From: Streptomyces sp. NBRC 110611
GTDB taxonomy: Bacteria > Actinomycetota > Actinomycetes > Streptomycetales > Streptomycetaceae
Reading direction: 5' to 3'
Assembly (NCBI RefSeq): GCF_001590865.1
Contig: NZ_BBUY01000010.1
Coordinates: 223,439-262,658 of the forward strand
Length of the DNA stretch: 39,220 bases
The position numbers and the translations under genes are program-made. The notes under the pieces were generated by a model that was given only the letters and a program-made list of their open reading frames with translations, did not search any database and was not told the origin of the DNA. Within the stretch, counting starts at the first letter, position 1. Each line of letters opens with the position of its first letter. Below, piece by piece: positions 1 to 9,059 of the stretch.

Positions 1-3000
1 ACGGACCGCCAGTGGCACCACGCTGTGCTCTCGGCCTCCGGCAGCGGCCAGTCGCTCTACTTGGACGGCGTACGAGTGGGCTTCTTGAAGGGGGCTTTGC
101 GGCCGCAGGAGGTGAAGTACGCGTACTTCGGTGCCGGTTTCTCCAGCTCGGACTGGGACGGCCGTAAGAACCGCGAAACGTCCTACTTCACCGGCGAGCT
201 GGACGAGGCCGCCATCTACCCGAAGGCACTGACCGCGGACCAGGTGGCCCGGCACTACCGGGCCCGGCAGTCCTCCGGCATCTCGTCGCTCACCTCCACG
301 GTCTCCGTGACCGACCCGGATGGCCGTACCAGCAGCGTCTCCTATGACGCGCTGCGCGGCCTGCGTCCGGTGGCCGCCACCGACGCCGACGGCGGGCGCA
401 CCACCTACGCGTACGACACCGGCGGCTTCCTGCACACCGTGACAGACCCCAACGGCCACGCCACGGTCACCGGGCACGACGCACGCGGCAACACCGTCTC
501 CACGACCACGTGCCGCGACGCCGACTCCTGCTGGACCTCCTTCACCGACTACTACGTCAATACCAAGGACCCGCTGGACCCCCGCAACGACAAAGTCGTG
601 GCGACCCGCGACGCCCGCTCCACCAGCGCCAACGACGACCGTTTCAAGACGGCCTCGAGTTATACGGCCCTGGGGCTGCCCGACAAGACCACACTCGCGG
701 ACGGACGCACCGCGAGCACGACGTACACGACGGGCAAGGAGGCGGCCCAGGACGGCGGCACCATGCCCGCCGGGCTGGTGAGCACACAGACCGCGCCCGA
801 CGGCGCCGTAACGCGCTTCGAGTACTACGCCGGCGGCGATCTGGCACAGGTCACCTCGCCCTCCGGCATGGTCACCCGCTTCACCTACGACGGCCTGGGC
901 CGCAAGATCTCCGAAACCCAGATATCGGACAGCTACCCCAAGGGCGTCACCACGGCATACGCCTACGACAACCTGTCCCGCGTGGTGTCCGAGACGGGCA
1001 CCGGAGCCAAGAACGACATCACCGGCACCACCCACACCGCCCGGATCACCCGGTCCTTCGACGCCGACGGCAGACTGCTGACCGAGTCCACCGAGGACAC
1101 CACGGGCGGTGACGCCAAGCGCACCACCACCCACCACTATGACGAGCACGGGCGCGTGGCCCGGACCACCGACGCCGAGGGGTACGACACCGCCTTCGGA
1201 TACGACGCCTTCGGCCGGACGGCCCGGCGCACCGATGCGGTGGGCAACACCTTCACCTACGCGTACACGCCCCGCGGACAGCTGGCCGAGACCGTGCTGA
1301 AGGACTGGAAGGGAGACGCCTCCGGCGAGCCCCGCGACCTCGTCGTGGCCTCCCACGCCTATGACCCGGCAGGCCGGCTGGCCGCCACGACCGACGCGAT
1401 GGGCGCGACCACCGCGTACACCTACTTCGACGACGGCCTGCCCGCGACCACGACGGCGAAGGATGTCGTCCAGGCCGACGGCAGCAAGCACGACATCGTC
1501 CTGGAACAGAATGGCTACGACGGTGCGGGCCACCTGACCCAGCAGACCACCGGCGGCGGCCGCACGACGGTCACACGCGAGGTGGACGCCCTCGGCCGCA
1601 CCACCCGCAGTGTGCTCGACCCCAAGGGGCTCAACCGCGCGACCACCTACACCTACGACAAGGGCGACCGCATCACCGAAGAGGCGACCGCCCTGAGCAC
1701 CAAACGGATCACCTATGACTCGGCCGGCAACCCGCTGACCGAGACCGTCGACGACGGCAAGCAACAGCGAACCACCCGGCACACCTACGACCAGCGCGGT
1801 CTGCGCACCTCGACGGTCAGTCCCCGCGGTACCGGAAACGATGCCACTGCCGCGGAGTTCACCACCACCTTCCGCTACGACGCCCTCGGACGCCCCGTGG
1901 AGCAGATCGCCCCGCCCGTGCGGGCCGAGCAGGGCGGCGAGAAGGCCACGACCGTCGCACCGGCCACCCTCACCGGCTACAACACCTTCGGCGAGGCCAC
2001 CGAGGCCCGCGACCCCAACGGCGCGGTGACCCGTGTGCAGTTCGACAAGCTCGGACGCGCCACCGCCGTCACCCTGCCCGACTACACCCCGCCCGGCAGC
2101 GACAAGAAGATCACCGCGGTCCGCAAGACGTCCTACGACGGCCTGGGCCGCACCACCTCCACCACCGACCCGCTGGGCCGGGTCACCGGATTCGACTACG
2201 ACCAGTTCGGCAACCTCACCTGGCAGACGCTGCCCATGCCGCACGACAAGGTCGTGCTCGGAATGCCGCACCTGTCGGAGACGAAGGGCAGCCGTTTCGG
2301 CTGGACGCCCACCGGCCTGCCCCTGTGGGCCACCGACCCCAACGGCGCCCGGAGCGGAGCCACCTACGACGGGCTCGGCCGCAAACTGACCTCGACCGTC
2401 GTCGACCGGTACTCCCCCCAGCAGAACCTGACCACGCACTACACCTGGGACGACGCGGGCAACCAGACCGCGTCCACCAGCCCGGCGGGACGCACCACCA
2501 CCGCCGCCTACAACGCGGCCGGCGAGGCCGTCAAGGTCACCGACCCCGCAGGGGGCACCACGGCCTTCGCTTACGACGCCCTGGGCCGGCGGACCGAGAC
2601 CACCGACGCCACCGGCCGCAAGAGCACCGCACAGTACGACGGCCTGGGCAACGTCATCGGCACCACCGACTACGGCACCGGCACCGAGCCGCTGCGCTCG
2701 ACCAGCACTCAGTTCGACGCCGACGGCAACCGCGTCGCCGCCACCTCGGCCACGGGCAACAAGGTCGCCTTCGCCTACGACGCCCTCGGCCGGCTGACCA
2801 GCCAGACCGAGCCCGTCGCCGACGGCACCTCGATCACCACCGGATTCGGCTACGACGCGGCGGGCCACCGCACCCGGATGACCGACGGCCGCGGCAACGC
2901 CACCACGTACACCTTCACCCCCTGGGGACTGCCCGAATCCACCATCGAGCCCGTCACCGAGACCCACCCCGAGGCCGCCGACCGTACCTGGACCACCCTC

Positions 3001-5538
3001 TATGACGCGGCCGGACAGGACATCACCGAGCTACTGCCCGGCGGCTTCCAGCGGCACCGCACCTTCGACCTCTTCGGCCGCCTGACCAAGGAGACGGGCC
3101 AGGGGGCCGAGGCCGCGACCGGCGAACGCACCCTCGAGTACGACCTCGTGGGTCGGCTCACCGCGATCAGCACCGGCGGCCTGCTGGACCGCAACACCTA
3201 CCACTACAACGACCGCGGCCAACTGCTCGCCGCCGACGGCAAGGGTGGCAAAACCGCCTACACCTACGACGCCGACGGGCACATGACCTCCCGGACAGAC
3301 TCCGCCGGCACGACCACCTTCGCCTACGACGGCGCAGGCCGTCTCCACCTGACTCAGGACGCCCTCACCGGTGCCCGCTCCCTCACCTCCTACGACGCCG
3401 CAGGACGGATCACTCAGGAGCAGTACGCCACCAAGGCGAAGGACTCCGGCGCAGACTGGGCCGATGGCGCACGACGCAGCTACGACTACGACCCACTGGG
3501 CCGCCTGGCCGACGACAAGATCACCGGCCTTGACGGCAAGAGCGAGGTCACGGCCACCGCTTACGGCTACGACCTCGACAACCGTCTCACCGCCAAGACC
3601 ACCCGCGGCACCGCAGGGGCCGGGACGAACACCTACGGCTATGACAAGGCAGGCCGCCTGACCTCCTGGAAGAGCGGCGACACCACCACCTCCTACGAGT
3701 GGGACGCGGCAGGCAACCGCACCAAGGCCGGCGGCACCGCAGCCAGCTACGACGCACGCAACCGCCTCCTCACGGAAGGGGACACGCACTACGGCTACAC
3801 CGCCCGGGGCACCCTCACCTCGATCGACTCCGGCAAGGGCACACCACGCCGGATCACCTCCGACGCCTTCGAACGCCGCATCACCGACGGCGACACCACC
3901 TACGCCTACGACTCACTGGACCGTGTCACCCTGCGCGGGGAGACCGCGTTCACCTACGACGGCGGCTCCCACAACGTCGTCAGCGACGGCACGTACCGCT
4001 ACAGCCGCACCCCGGGCGGCGACCTGCTCGGCACCTCCGACGGCAAGACGGAGGCCCAGCGGGCGCTGACCGACCGGCACACCGATCTGGTCGCCGGCCT
4101 GTCCGCGGACGGCACGAAGGTCACCGGCTCCACCGCCTACGACCCCTTCGGCACGGTCACCGCCAAGCAGGGCACCACGTCCTCGCTGGGCTACCAGTCC
4201 GGCTGGACCGACCCGGCCGGCGGCGACGTCAACATGGCGGCCCGCTGGTACCAGCCGGGCACCGGATCCTTCGCCTCCCGCGACACCTGGCAGCTGGACC
4301 CGACTCCATCGACCCAGGCCAACCGCTACGCGTACGGCAACAACGCACCGCTGGACTACACCGACCCGACCGGGCACTGGGGCTTCGGGGACATCCTGAA
4401 CTCATACGTCAACGGCGGCAAGAGGTATCTCAAATCGCTCTACGACACCTACAGCTATCCCCGTCGGACCATCTGGGACCTGTTCACTTCCCGTAAGACC
4501 TGGTCCTTTTACCCGGGCGGCAAATTCGGCGGGTCGGTGACCGGCTCTGTCGGCGGCGGTTCGTACGGCCGATCGGTACTCGGTTCCGCGGGTGGCGGCG
4601 GGTACTCCCGGCGCGGACCAAGGCGACGTGCACCGAGGTGGTATGCACCGGTCGCGCCCGTCCTCTTCGCAGGGGGAGGCGGAGCCGTGGGCGGTGCGGC
4701 AGTCCTGGCCCCCAAGCTGCCCCCGCCGCCCCCGCCGCCTCCGCAGAACCCCAACCGGGGCCCACACCCGAAGCCGGCTCCGACCCGCCCGGCCCCGAAG
4801 CCGGACTGGAACCCGAACAGCGGCAAGTGGACACCGGGCGATGGCTGGAACATCGTCCTCGGCGCACTCCACATGATCGATATGTTCGGCGACACCCAGT
4901 ACACGCCGGACCAGCTCGATGAGCCACAGGTGCATCCCGCACCGGAGAACAATCCGGGAGGAAAGAACGACGGTCGTATGCGCCAGGACAACAGGTGCGA
5001 CGTCGGACCGGGTGTGAGCCCGACCGGACACGCGGTCTACCTCCCGCGCGAGCGGTATTACGACAGCTTCGAAGGGAGCTACCAGTGCCGGGCGACTGGC
5101 GTGTACGGGCTGCTTGACGTCAGCGACTACAACAAGGGGCGGAAGGCGCCTGGCACGAACACAAATGGATCCACGCAGCCACCCGGTATGCGAGAGATGG
5201 AAGAAGCCCAAGGGGAGAAAGCGGCCAATGGTCACCTGATCCCTGCTGCAGCGAGCGGTTCAGGAATCGACTTGCGAAATCTCGTCGCCGAATATGAAAA
5301 GACGAACCACCCTTACCTCAACTATGGAGTGGAACTAGATATCAGGAAGGCAGTGAAGAGCGGCAAGCGTCTTGCGCTCTCTGTTGTGCCGCACTACGGA
5401 AGACGGGACTCGGGTATCCCGACGAGTATCGAGTACAACTACTCTGTACTGGAAGACGGGACGAGTAAGCACTGCGTAATCCATCAGTCGCCGACAGGTG
5501 GCACTACGACAGGCAGCTCCAACTGCCCTAGGAGGTAA
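1..5538 (+). CDS. RHS/YD-repeat polymorphic toxin with C-terminal nuclease-like tip (5' end outside window)
   Basis: The frame is open from base 1, so the gene starts upstream. The first ~90 codons end a LamG/concanavalin-like domain (WHHAVLSASGSGQSLYLDGV). Dozens of YD repeats (TYTYD, FAYDALGR, TYDGLGR) follow to about 4230. They are the RHS shell, which in this family encloses a toxic C-terminal peptide. The core closes at 4190-4380 with ARWYQPGTGSFASRDTW and NRYAYGNNAPLDYTDPTGHW, the usual boundary before a variable tip. The 385-residue tip has a Gly/Arg-rich stretch, a short hydrophobic segment and a PPPPPPPP linker. It ends in a domain with NGHLIPAAASGSG, then LRNLV, an E..IRKAV helix and SVVPHYG. 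This pattern fits DNA/RNA non-specific endonucleases of the Endonuclease_NS_2 type, with the likely catalytic His at 5233-5235. The shell call is firm; the nuclease family is a motif-based inference. The stop is 5 bp from a SUKH immunity gene. Confidence 0.93.
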   Translation, partial: TDRQWHHAVLSASGSGQSLYLDGVRVGFLKGALRPQEVKYAYFGAGFSSSDWDGRKNRETSYFTGELDEAAIYPKALTADQVARHYRARQSSGISSLTSTVSVTDPDGRTSSVSYDALRGLRPVAATDADGGRTTYAYDTGGFLHTVTDPNGHATVTGHDARGNTVSTTTCRDADSCWTSFTDYYVNTKDPLDPRNDKVVATRDARSTSANDDRFKTASSYTALGLPDKTTLADGRTASTTYTTGKEAAQDGGTMPAGLVSTQTAPDGAVTRFEYYAGGDLAQVTSPSGMVTRFTYDGLGRKISETQISDSYPKGVTTAYAYDNLSRVVSETGTGAKNDITGTTHTARITRSFDADGRLLTESTEDTTGGDAKRTTTHHYDEHGRVARTTDAEGYDTAFGYDAFGRTARRTDAVGNTFTYAYTPRGQLAETVLKDWKGDASGEPRDLVVASHAYDPAGRLAATTDAMGATTAYTYFDDGLPATTTAKDVVQADGSKHDIVLEQNGYDGAGHLTQQTTGGGRTTVTREVDALGRTTRSVLDPKGLNRATTYTYDKGDRITEEATALSTKRITYDSAGNPLTETVDDGKQQRTTRHTYDQRGLRTSTVSPRGTGNDATAAEFTTTFRYDALGRPVEQIAPPVRAEQGGEKATTVAPATLTGYNTFGEATEARDPNGAVTRVQFDKLGRATAVTLPDYTPPGSDKKITAVRKTSYDGLGRTTSTTDPLGRVTGFDYDQFGNLTWQTLPMPHDKVVLGMPHLSETKGSRFGWTPTGLPLWATDPNGARSGATYDGLGRKLTSTVVDRYSPQQNLTTHYTWDDAGNQTASTSPAGRTTTAAYNAAGEAVKVTDPAGGTTAFAYDALGRRTETTDATGRKSTAQYDGLGNVIGTTDYGTGTEPLRSTSTQFDADGNRVAATSATGNKVAFAYDALGRLTSQTEPVADGTSITTGFGYDAAGHRTRMTDGRGNATTYTFTPWGLPESTIEPVTETHPEAADRTWTTLYDAAGQDITELLPGGFQRHRTFDLFGRLTKETGQGAEAATGERTLEYDLVGRLTAISTGGLLDRNTYHYNDRGQLLAADGKGGKTAYTYDADGHMTSRTDSAGTTTFAYDGAGRLHLTQDALTGARSLTSYDAAGRITQEQYATKAKDSGADWADGARRSYDYDPLGRLADDKITGLDGKSEVTATAYGYDLDNRLTAKTTRGTAGAGTNTYGYDKAGRLTSWKSGDTTTSYEWDAAGNRTKAGGTAASYDARNRLLTEGDTHYGYTARGTLTSIDSGKGTPRRITSDAFERRITDGDTTYAYDSLDRVTLRGETAFTYDGGSHNVVSDGTYRYSRTPGGDLLGTSDGKTEAQRALTDRHTDLVAGLSADGTKVTGSTAYDPFGTVTAKQGTTSSLGYQSGWTDPAGGDVNMAARWYQPGTGSFASRDTWQLDPTPSTQANRYAYGNNAPLDYTDPTGHWGFGDILNSYVNGGKRYLKSLYDTYSYPRRTIWDLFTSRKTWSFYPGGKFGGSVTGSVGGGSYGRSVLGSAGGGGYSRRGPRRRAPRWYAPVAPVLFAGGGGAVGGAAVLAPKLPPPPPPPPQNPNRGPHPKPAPTRPAPKPDWNPNSGKWTPGDGWNIVLGALHMIDMFGDTQYTPDQLDEPQVHPAPENNPGGKNDGRMRQDNRCDVGPGVSPTGHAVYLPRERYYDSFEGSYQCRATGVYGLLDVSDYNKGRKAPGTNTNGSTQPPGMREMEEAQGEKAANGHLIPAAASGSGIDLRNLVAEYEKTNHPYLNYGVELDIRKAVKSGKRLALSVVPHYGRRDSGIPTSIEYNYSVLEDGTSKHCVIHQSPTGGTTTGSSNCPRR

Positions 5539-5543
5539 AGGAA

Positions 5544-6149
5544 ATGACGGAGAGCCAATACTTGGAATCAGTCTTTGCCATGCTGGGGCAGCCGGAGAGT
5601 CGTCATGCAGATCCAGCAGCGTGGGAGACCCTGGAGTGCGAACTGGGGGTCGAGCTTCCTGTCGACTACAAGGCCATCATCGACGGCTACGGGCCTGTCA
5701 AGCTCAATGGACACCTCAACCTTGACCATCCCGCGGCGGAGCGATGGAACTTGAGGCAGGCAATGCAGAGGGACGCTCTTGTATGGTCCGAAGTCCCCTG
5801 GGAGGAAATTGAACTGGATACCGACCCGCGTCCGTCTCTTGGGATCTCAGACATGAAGTTCGGGACCCCGGATGGGCTGATTTACGCGGTCGGCACCAAC
5901 CGTGATGAGGCCATCTTCCTCGGTAAGGGAACAGGGCCTCAGGGGTGGCGAGTCTTTGTGGCAAGGGATGATGATTTCTTCGAATACCCCATGCCGTTTG
6001 CTGAGTGGCTGTATCGATACCTGGTCGGCGAAGATATGGCGGGGCCGAACAGCTCGGCTTTCGTCCCCGGCCCCGTCATGTTCGAGAGCCTCCCGATGTC
6101 TGCGAATGAGACCGTAACGGCTTGGTACGGGCCCGACCGGGGGATGTGA
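5544..6149 (+). CDS. SUKH (SMI1/KNR4) family immunity protein
   Basis: This 201-residue cytosolic protein has the SUKH signature near its N-terminus: W28-E-x-LE-x-ELGVELPVDYKAIIDGYG. Further core strands follow, with FGTPDGLIYAVGTNRDEAIFLG, WRVFVARDDDFFEYP and an amphipathic FAEWLYRYLVG helix. SUKH proteins are standard immunity partners of contact-dependent and RHS toxins, often of nuclease toxins. The start is set by AGGAGG at 5530-5535, which lies inside the last codons of the toxin gene. The ATG follows the toxin stop by 5 bp, so the pair is translationally coupled and antidote is made with toxin. By eye, codon use is less GC-biased than in the RHS shell and matches the toxin tip, as expected if tip and immunity gene moved together. 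The role as direct inhibitor of the tip is inferred from family and position. Confidence 0.9.
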   Translation: MTESQYLESVFAMLGQPESRHADPAAWETLECELGVELPVDYKAIIDGYGPVKLNGHLNLDHPAAERWNLRQAMQRDALVWSEVPWEEIELDTDPRPSLGISDMKFGTPDGLIYAVGTNRDEAIFLGKGTGPQGWRVFVARDDDFFEYPMPFAEWLYRYLVGEDMAGPNSSAFVPGPVMFESLPMSANETVTAWYGPDRGM

Positions 6150-6245
6150 GAGGCTCAGGTCTGAACCAGTTCTGAGGTGGGCGTGGTGACGTATCAAGGG
6201 CATCCGCAGTCGGTAGGAGACTTGCGATGAAAGTACGGGGGGAAT

Positions 6246-6590
6246 GTGGGCAACGGTGGGCGTGGCTGGGTGGCCGTGGACGCGCTAAGACGTGTCATGC
6301 CTTCGAACTGCGGCGCTGATGAATGTGTCGGCTGGGACACGCTGGCCGCGGCGTGGGGTACGGCACTGCCCTCGGATTACCAGGCCTTTATGGCGACGAC
6401 TGACGGCTTGGTGTTGTGTGGTGCTTCTTCGGCAGCGCGGGGGTGCTGCTGTTGTGCGCCGGCGACGGATGGCCGGGCTGCCGAGTCGTCTGCTGAACCG
6501 AACCCGCTCCCTCTGCTCCCTCTCCTCCCCATGAGGCCGGCGCCGTGCGCGCCGGCCCACATCCCTCATCAAGGAAATACCCGTACGTGA
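6246..6590 (+). pseudogene. Truncated second SUKH-type immunity gene
   Basis: From the GTG at 6246 the frame reads DALRRVMPSNCGADECVGWDTLAAAWGTALPSDYQAFM in part, then ATTDGLVL. That is the start of a SUKH domain (W..L...G..LPSDY..F....G). After about codon 55 the frame turns to low-complexity sequence (ARGCCCCAPATDG, then PLPLLPLLP) with no SUKH character. It runs into the start of the next gene. An intact SUKH protein would be about 150-200 residues, so this looks like a remnant that lost its 3' part by deletion or frameshift. Left-over immunity genes are common behind polymorphic toxins after tip exchange. A genuinely short protein cannot be excluded. Confidence 0.6.
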
Positions 6591-8335
6591 AGATCCGACT
6601 TCTCCGTTTCGCTCGCCAGGGCCTGTGCATATCTGCCCTCGCTGCCACCCTCACCACGGCTGTGACCGCAGGCCCCGTTGCCGCCGAAGCCAGTGAAGTC
6701 ACCCCCGATCCCGGGGCACCTCAGGCTCAACCTCGTGGTGTGCCTGACCTGGCCCTGCCCAAGTCGATCGGGAGCGGTGGTCAGAACGGCGGCAACAGCG
6801 AGGGGAAGAGCTCCGTGGGGGAGGAGGGAAAGAGCCCGGCACGAGCGGCGGTGACCGGCATACCGGCGACCGCACTGGACGCGTACAAGAAGGCCGCTCA
6901 GGCAGTGGCCGACAGCCGGCCGGGCTGTCATCTGCCGTGGGAACTGGTCGCGGGGATCGGCCGGGTGGAGTCCGTGCATGCCTCCGGCCACGGACTGCGC
7001 GCCGACGGCACCACGGCCACACCGATCCGTGGGCCGCGCCTGGACGGGCGCGGCTTCGCCCTGATACGCGACACCGACGGCGGGCGCTGGGACGACGACA
7101 CGGAATTCGACCGGGCGGTGGGGCCCACTCAGTTCATACCCTCCACCTGGCAGACCTGGGGCGCCGACGGCAACGGAGACGGCATCAAGGACCCCAACAA
7201 CTTCTACGACGCCGCATTGGGCACTGCCCGCTACCTCTGCGCCGGCGACCGCGACCTGCGCCGCGGTGCCGACCTGGACCGCGCCATCCTCAGCTACAAC
7301 AACTCCCGCGCATACGTGAACGCCGTGCTGGAGTGGATGCGCACCTACCAGGGCAACCCCGTCACCGAAGTCGCCGACACCACCTCAGCCACACCTCACC
7401 AGCCGGATCCAGACGCCAACCCTCCGCACCCGCCTGCCACTTCTCCCTCTCACCAGAACCATCGGGCGAGCGTGGGCACGGCCGGACATTCCGGGGCAGC
7501 CACCACGCCGACCCGGCCGCTGCGCCCGGCCGACCAGCCTGCTGCGAAACCGACACCCACGGGCACGCCACGGCCAGAACACAAACCCGCCCCGGAGACC
7601 AAGCCGAAGCCAAAGCCGGAGACCACCTCACGCCCGCGTACAGCCACCGCTCTGGAACGCATCGGTCCCGCATCTCCGGAGACCACCGCCGGACAGACCC
7701 TGGACGGGCAACTCCGGGTGCGCACCGTGGACGTGCACGGCGCTCCGGTTCCCCTGGCGAGAGTGACCTACGAGATCCAGGGCGTCACCACCGCCCGATT
7801 CCCCGACGGCGCACGACGCGTCACCGGCATCAGCGACCCTCGCGGCATCGTCACGGTACCCGGCCTGCACGTCGGCGACATCCCTGGCGCCTTCAACGTC
7901 CGCGCTACGCTGGGCAGCGACCCCGCCGCACATCCCGTGACGTTCACCGTCGCTGTCCGCCCCATCCCCGCCGATGCCCTGACCCTCCTGACGGAACGCC
8001 CTCTGGAGGCGGTGGCCGGCAGTCGGCTCACCGACGGTGTACAGGTCCGTGCCACCCACCGTGGCCGGCCGGTCGCAGGTACCCAGATCACCGCCACTCT
8101 CATTGGCCCTACGGAGCAGCCGGCCGAGAACCACCGGGGGCCGCATTTTGAGGACGAGCGCGGTGAACCGGTACATACCATCAGGCTCCCTGCGACCAAC
8201 CGCGCAGGCGTGACCACTCTCCCGCTGCTTCAGGCCGGCGAGCATCCCGGTGTCTATATCCTGCGCCTCACCACCCACGATGGCATCAGCGCGGATAGCA
8301 CCCTCACCGTCACCGCACCGAAGTCGAAAAACTGA
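6587..8335 (+). CDS. Secreted lytic transglycosylase with Pro-rich linker and Ig-like C-terminus
   Basis: The GTG at 6587 is chosen because AAGGAA precedes it and a Sec signal peptide follows at once (KIRLLRFARQGLCISALAATL, AxA site near residue 35). A lytic transglycosylase domain of the MltB/SLT_2 type spans about residues 85-260. It holds IGRVESVHASGHG, with the likely catalytic Glu in RVES, AVGPTQFIPSTWQTWGADGN and ILSYNNSRAYVNAVL. This domain cleaves peptidoglycan glycan strands outside the membrane. A Pro/Thr-rich linker of about 120 residues leads to two Ig-like beta domains (VRTVDVHGAPVPLARVTYEI and the related VRATHRGRPVAGTQITATL), probably for wall binding or spacing. An upstream in-frame GTG at 6545 would add 14 residues but lacks a ribosome site and spoils the signal peptide. 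It follows the toxin/immunity genes in the same direction, but nothing ties it to them functionally. Confidence 0.88.
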   Translation: MKIRLLRFARQGLCISALAATLTTAVTAGPVAAEASEVTPDPGAPQAQPRGVPDLALPKSIGSGGQNGGNSEGKSSVGEEGKSPARAAVTGIPATALDAYKKAAQAVADSRPGCHLPWELVAGIGRVESVHASGHGLRADGTTATPIRGPRLDGRGFALIRDTDGGRWDDDTEFDRAVGPTQFIPSTWQTWGADGNGDGIKDPNNFYDAALGTARYLCAGDRDLRRGADLDRAILSYNNSRAYVNAVLEWMRTYQGNPVTEVADTTSATPHQPDPDANPPHPPATSPSHQNHRASVGTAGHSGAATTPTRPLRPADQPAAKPTPTGTPRPEHKPAPETKPKPKPETTSRPRTATALERIGPASPETTAGQTLDGQLRVRTVDVHGAPVPLARVTYEIQGVTTARFPDGARRVTGISDPRGIVTVPGLHVGDIPGAFNVRATLGSDPAAHPVTFTVAVRPIPADALTLLTERPLEAVAGSRLTDGVQVRATHRGRPVAGTQITATLIGPTEQPAENHRGPHFEDERGEPVHTIRLPATNRAGVTTLPLLQAGEHPGVYILRLTTHDGISADSTLTVTAPKSKN

Positions 8336-8531
8336 CCACGAGGAACGTACGTCCGCCCCGGCTCCGGTGCCTGGTTCTGCCACCCGCAGCGCTGCCGAGC
8401 CGGTCGGCCAAGGCTGCGTGGAGGAGGGGGTCGGCGACGGCGGTGAGGAGAACCCCGACCCGGATCCCGTCCCGGCCGCGACCCGCCTCACTCCCGGACC
8501 CGGACGTGCAGGGAGCGGCGGCCGACGTGGG

Positions 8532-9059
8532 TCAGCGCCCGAGGTCGGCGTAGCCCACGACCTGGAAGGCGAGGACGACGACCATGGCCGACTCCGCGAC
8601 CGAGATCATGAGCAGCGGCCAGTCCTTCGGGCCGAGCACCCAGTAGACGGCGAGTGCCGCGAGCGGGGTCACGCAGAAGGTCAGCAGATCCACGGCGAGC
8701 TGGAACCGCTTGCGGGAGTTCCGGTGGGCGTCGCGGCGGTGTGCCGATTCCCAGCCGAAGACCTCGGCCCCTTCCTGGGTGAGATCCTTCAGCCGAGGCG
8801 CCAGCTCGTCCCGTATGTACCGGCCGACGGCCGAGATCTTCTCGTCGTTGACCAGGTAGGTCCAGCCCAGGGTGACCGACAGCGGCGGCAGCAGAAGCAG
8901 CAGTTCGAGATGGTCGGTCCGGGCCAGCGTCGAGCCGACGACCGCCGCCATGACGCCGAGAGTGGCGTAGATGAGATTGTCGCGGAAGCCGATACGGGCT
9001 CGCTGTTCCTGCTTGATCTGCTCGTACTCGGCGAGCAGGAGTTGGCCGGTGTCGATCAC
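8532..9059 (-). CDS. Four-helix integral membrane protein, last gene of the PNP/helicase operon
   Basis: The start is the GTG at 9059, whose bases overlap the stop of the preceding gene as GTGA. The longer upstream frame is a shadow of that gene. The product has 175 residues: an N-terminal cytosolic helix (LLLAEYEQIKQEQRARIGFRDN) and a hairpin of two membrane segments (about 27-45 and 50-68). A charged central loop of ~50 residues follows (NDEKISAVGRYIRDELAPRLKDL, then FGWESAHRRDAHRNSRKR). A second hairpin spans about 121-142 and 147-169. It resembles uncharacterised actinobacterial integral membrane proteins; I do not recognise a named family. In its operon it could act as a membrane-perturbing effector or an anchor, by analogy with membrane proteins in other conflict systems. 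That role is inference only. Confidence 0.82.
   Translation of the reverse strand: MIDTGQLLLAEYEQIKQEQRARIGFRDNLIYATLGVMAAVVGSTLARTDHLELLLLLPPLSVTLGWTYLVNDEKISAVGRYIRDELAPRLKDLTQEGAEVFGWESAHRRDAHRNSRKRFQLAVDLLTFCVTPLAALAVYWVLGPKDWPLLMISVAESAMVVVLAFQVVGYADLGR

Noticed and set aside
300..4230. Repeated sequence as a possible CRISPR or minisatellite
   Set aside because: The repeats are degenerate YD motifs in one reading frame of the RHS shell, with no fixed unit or spacers.
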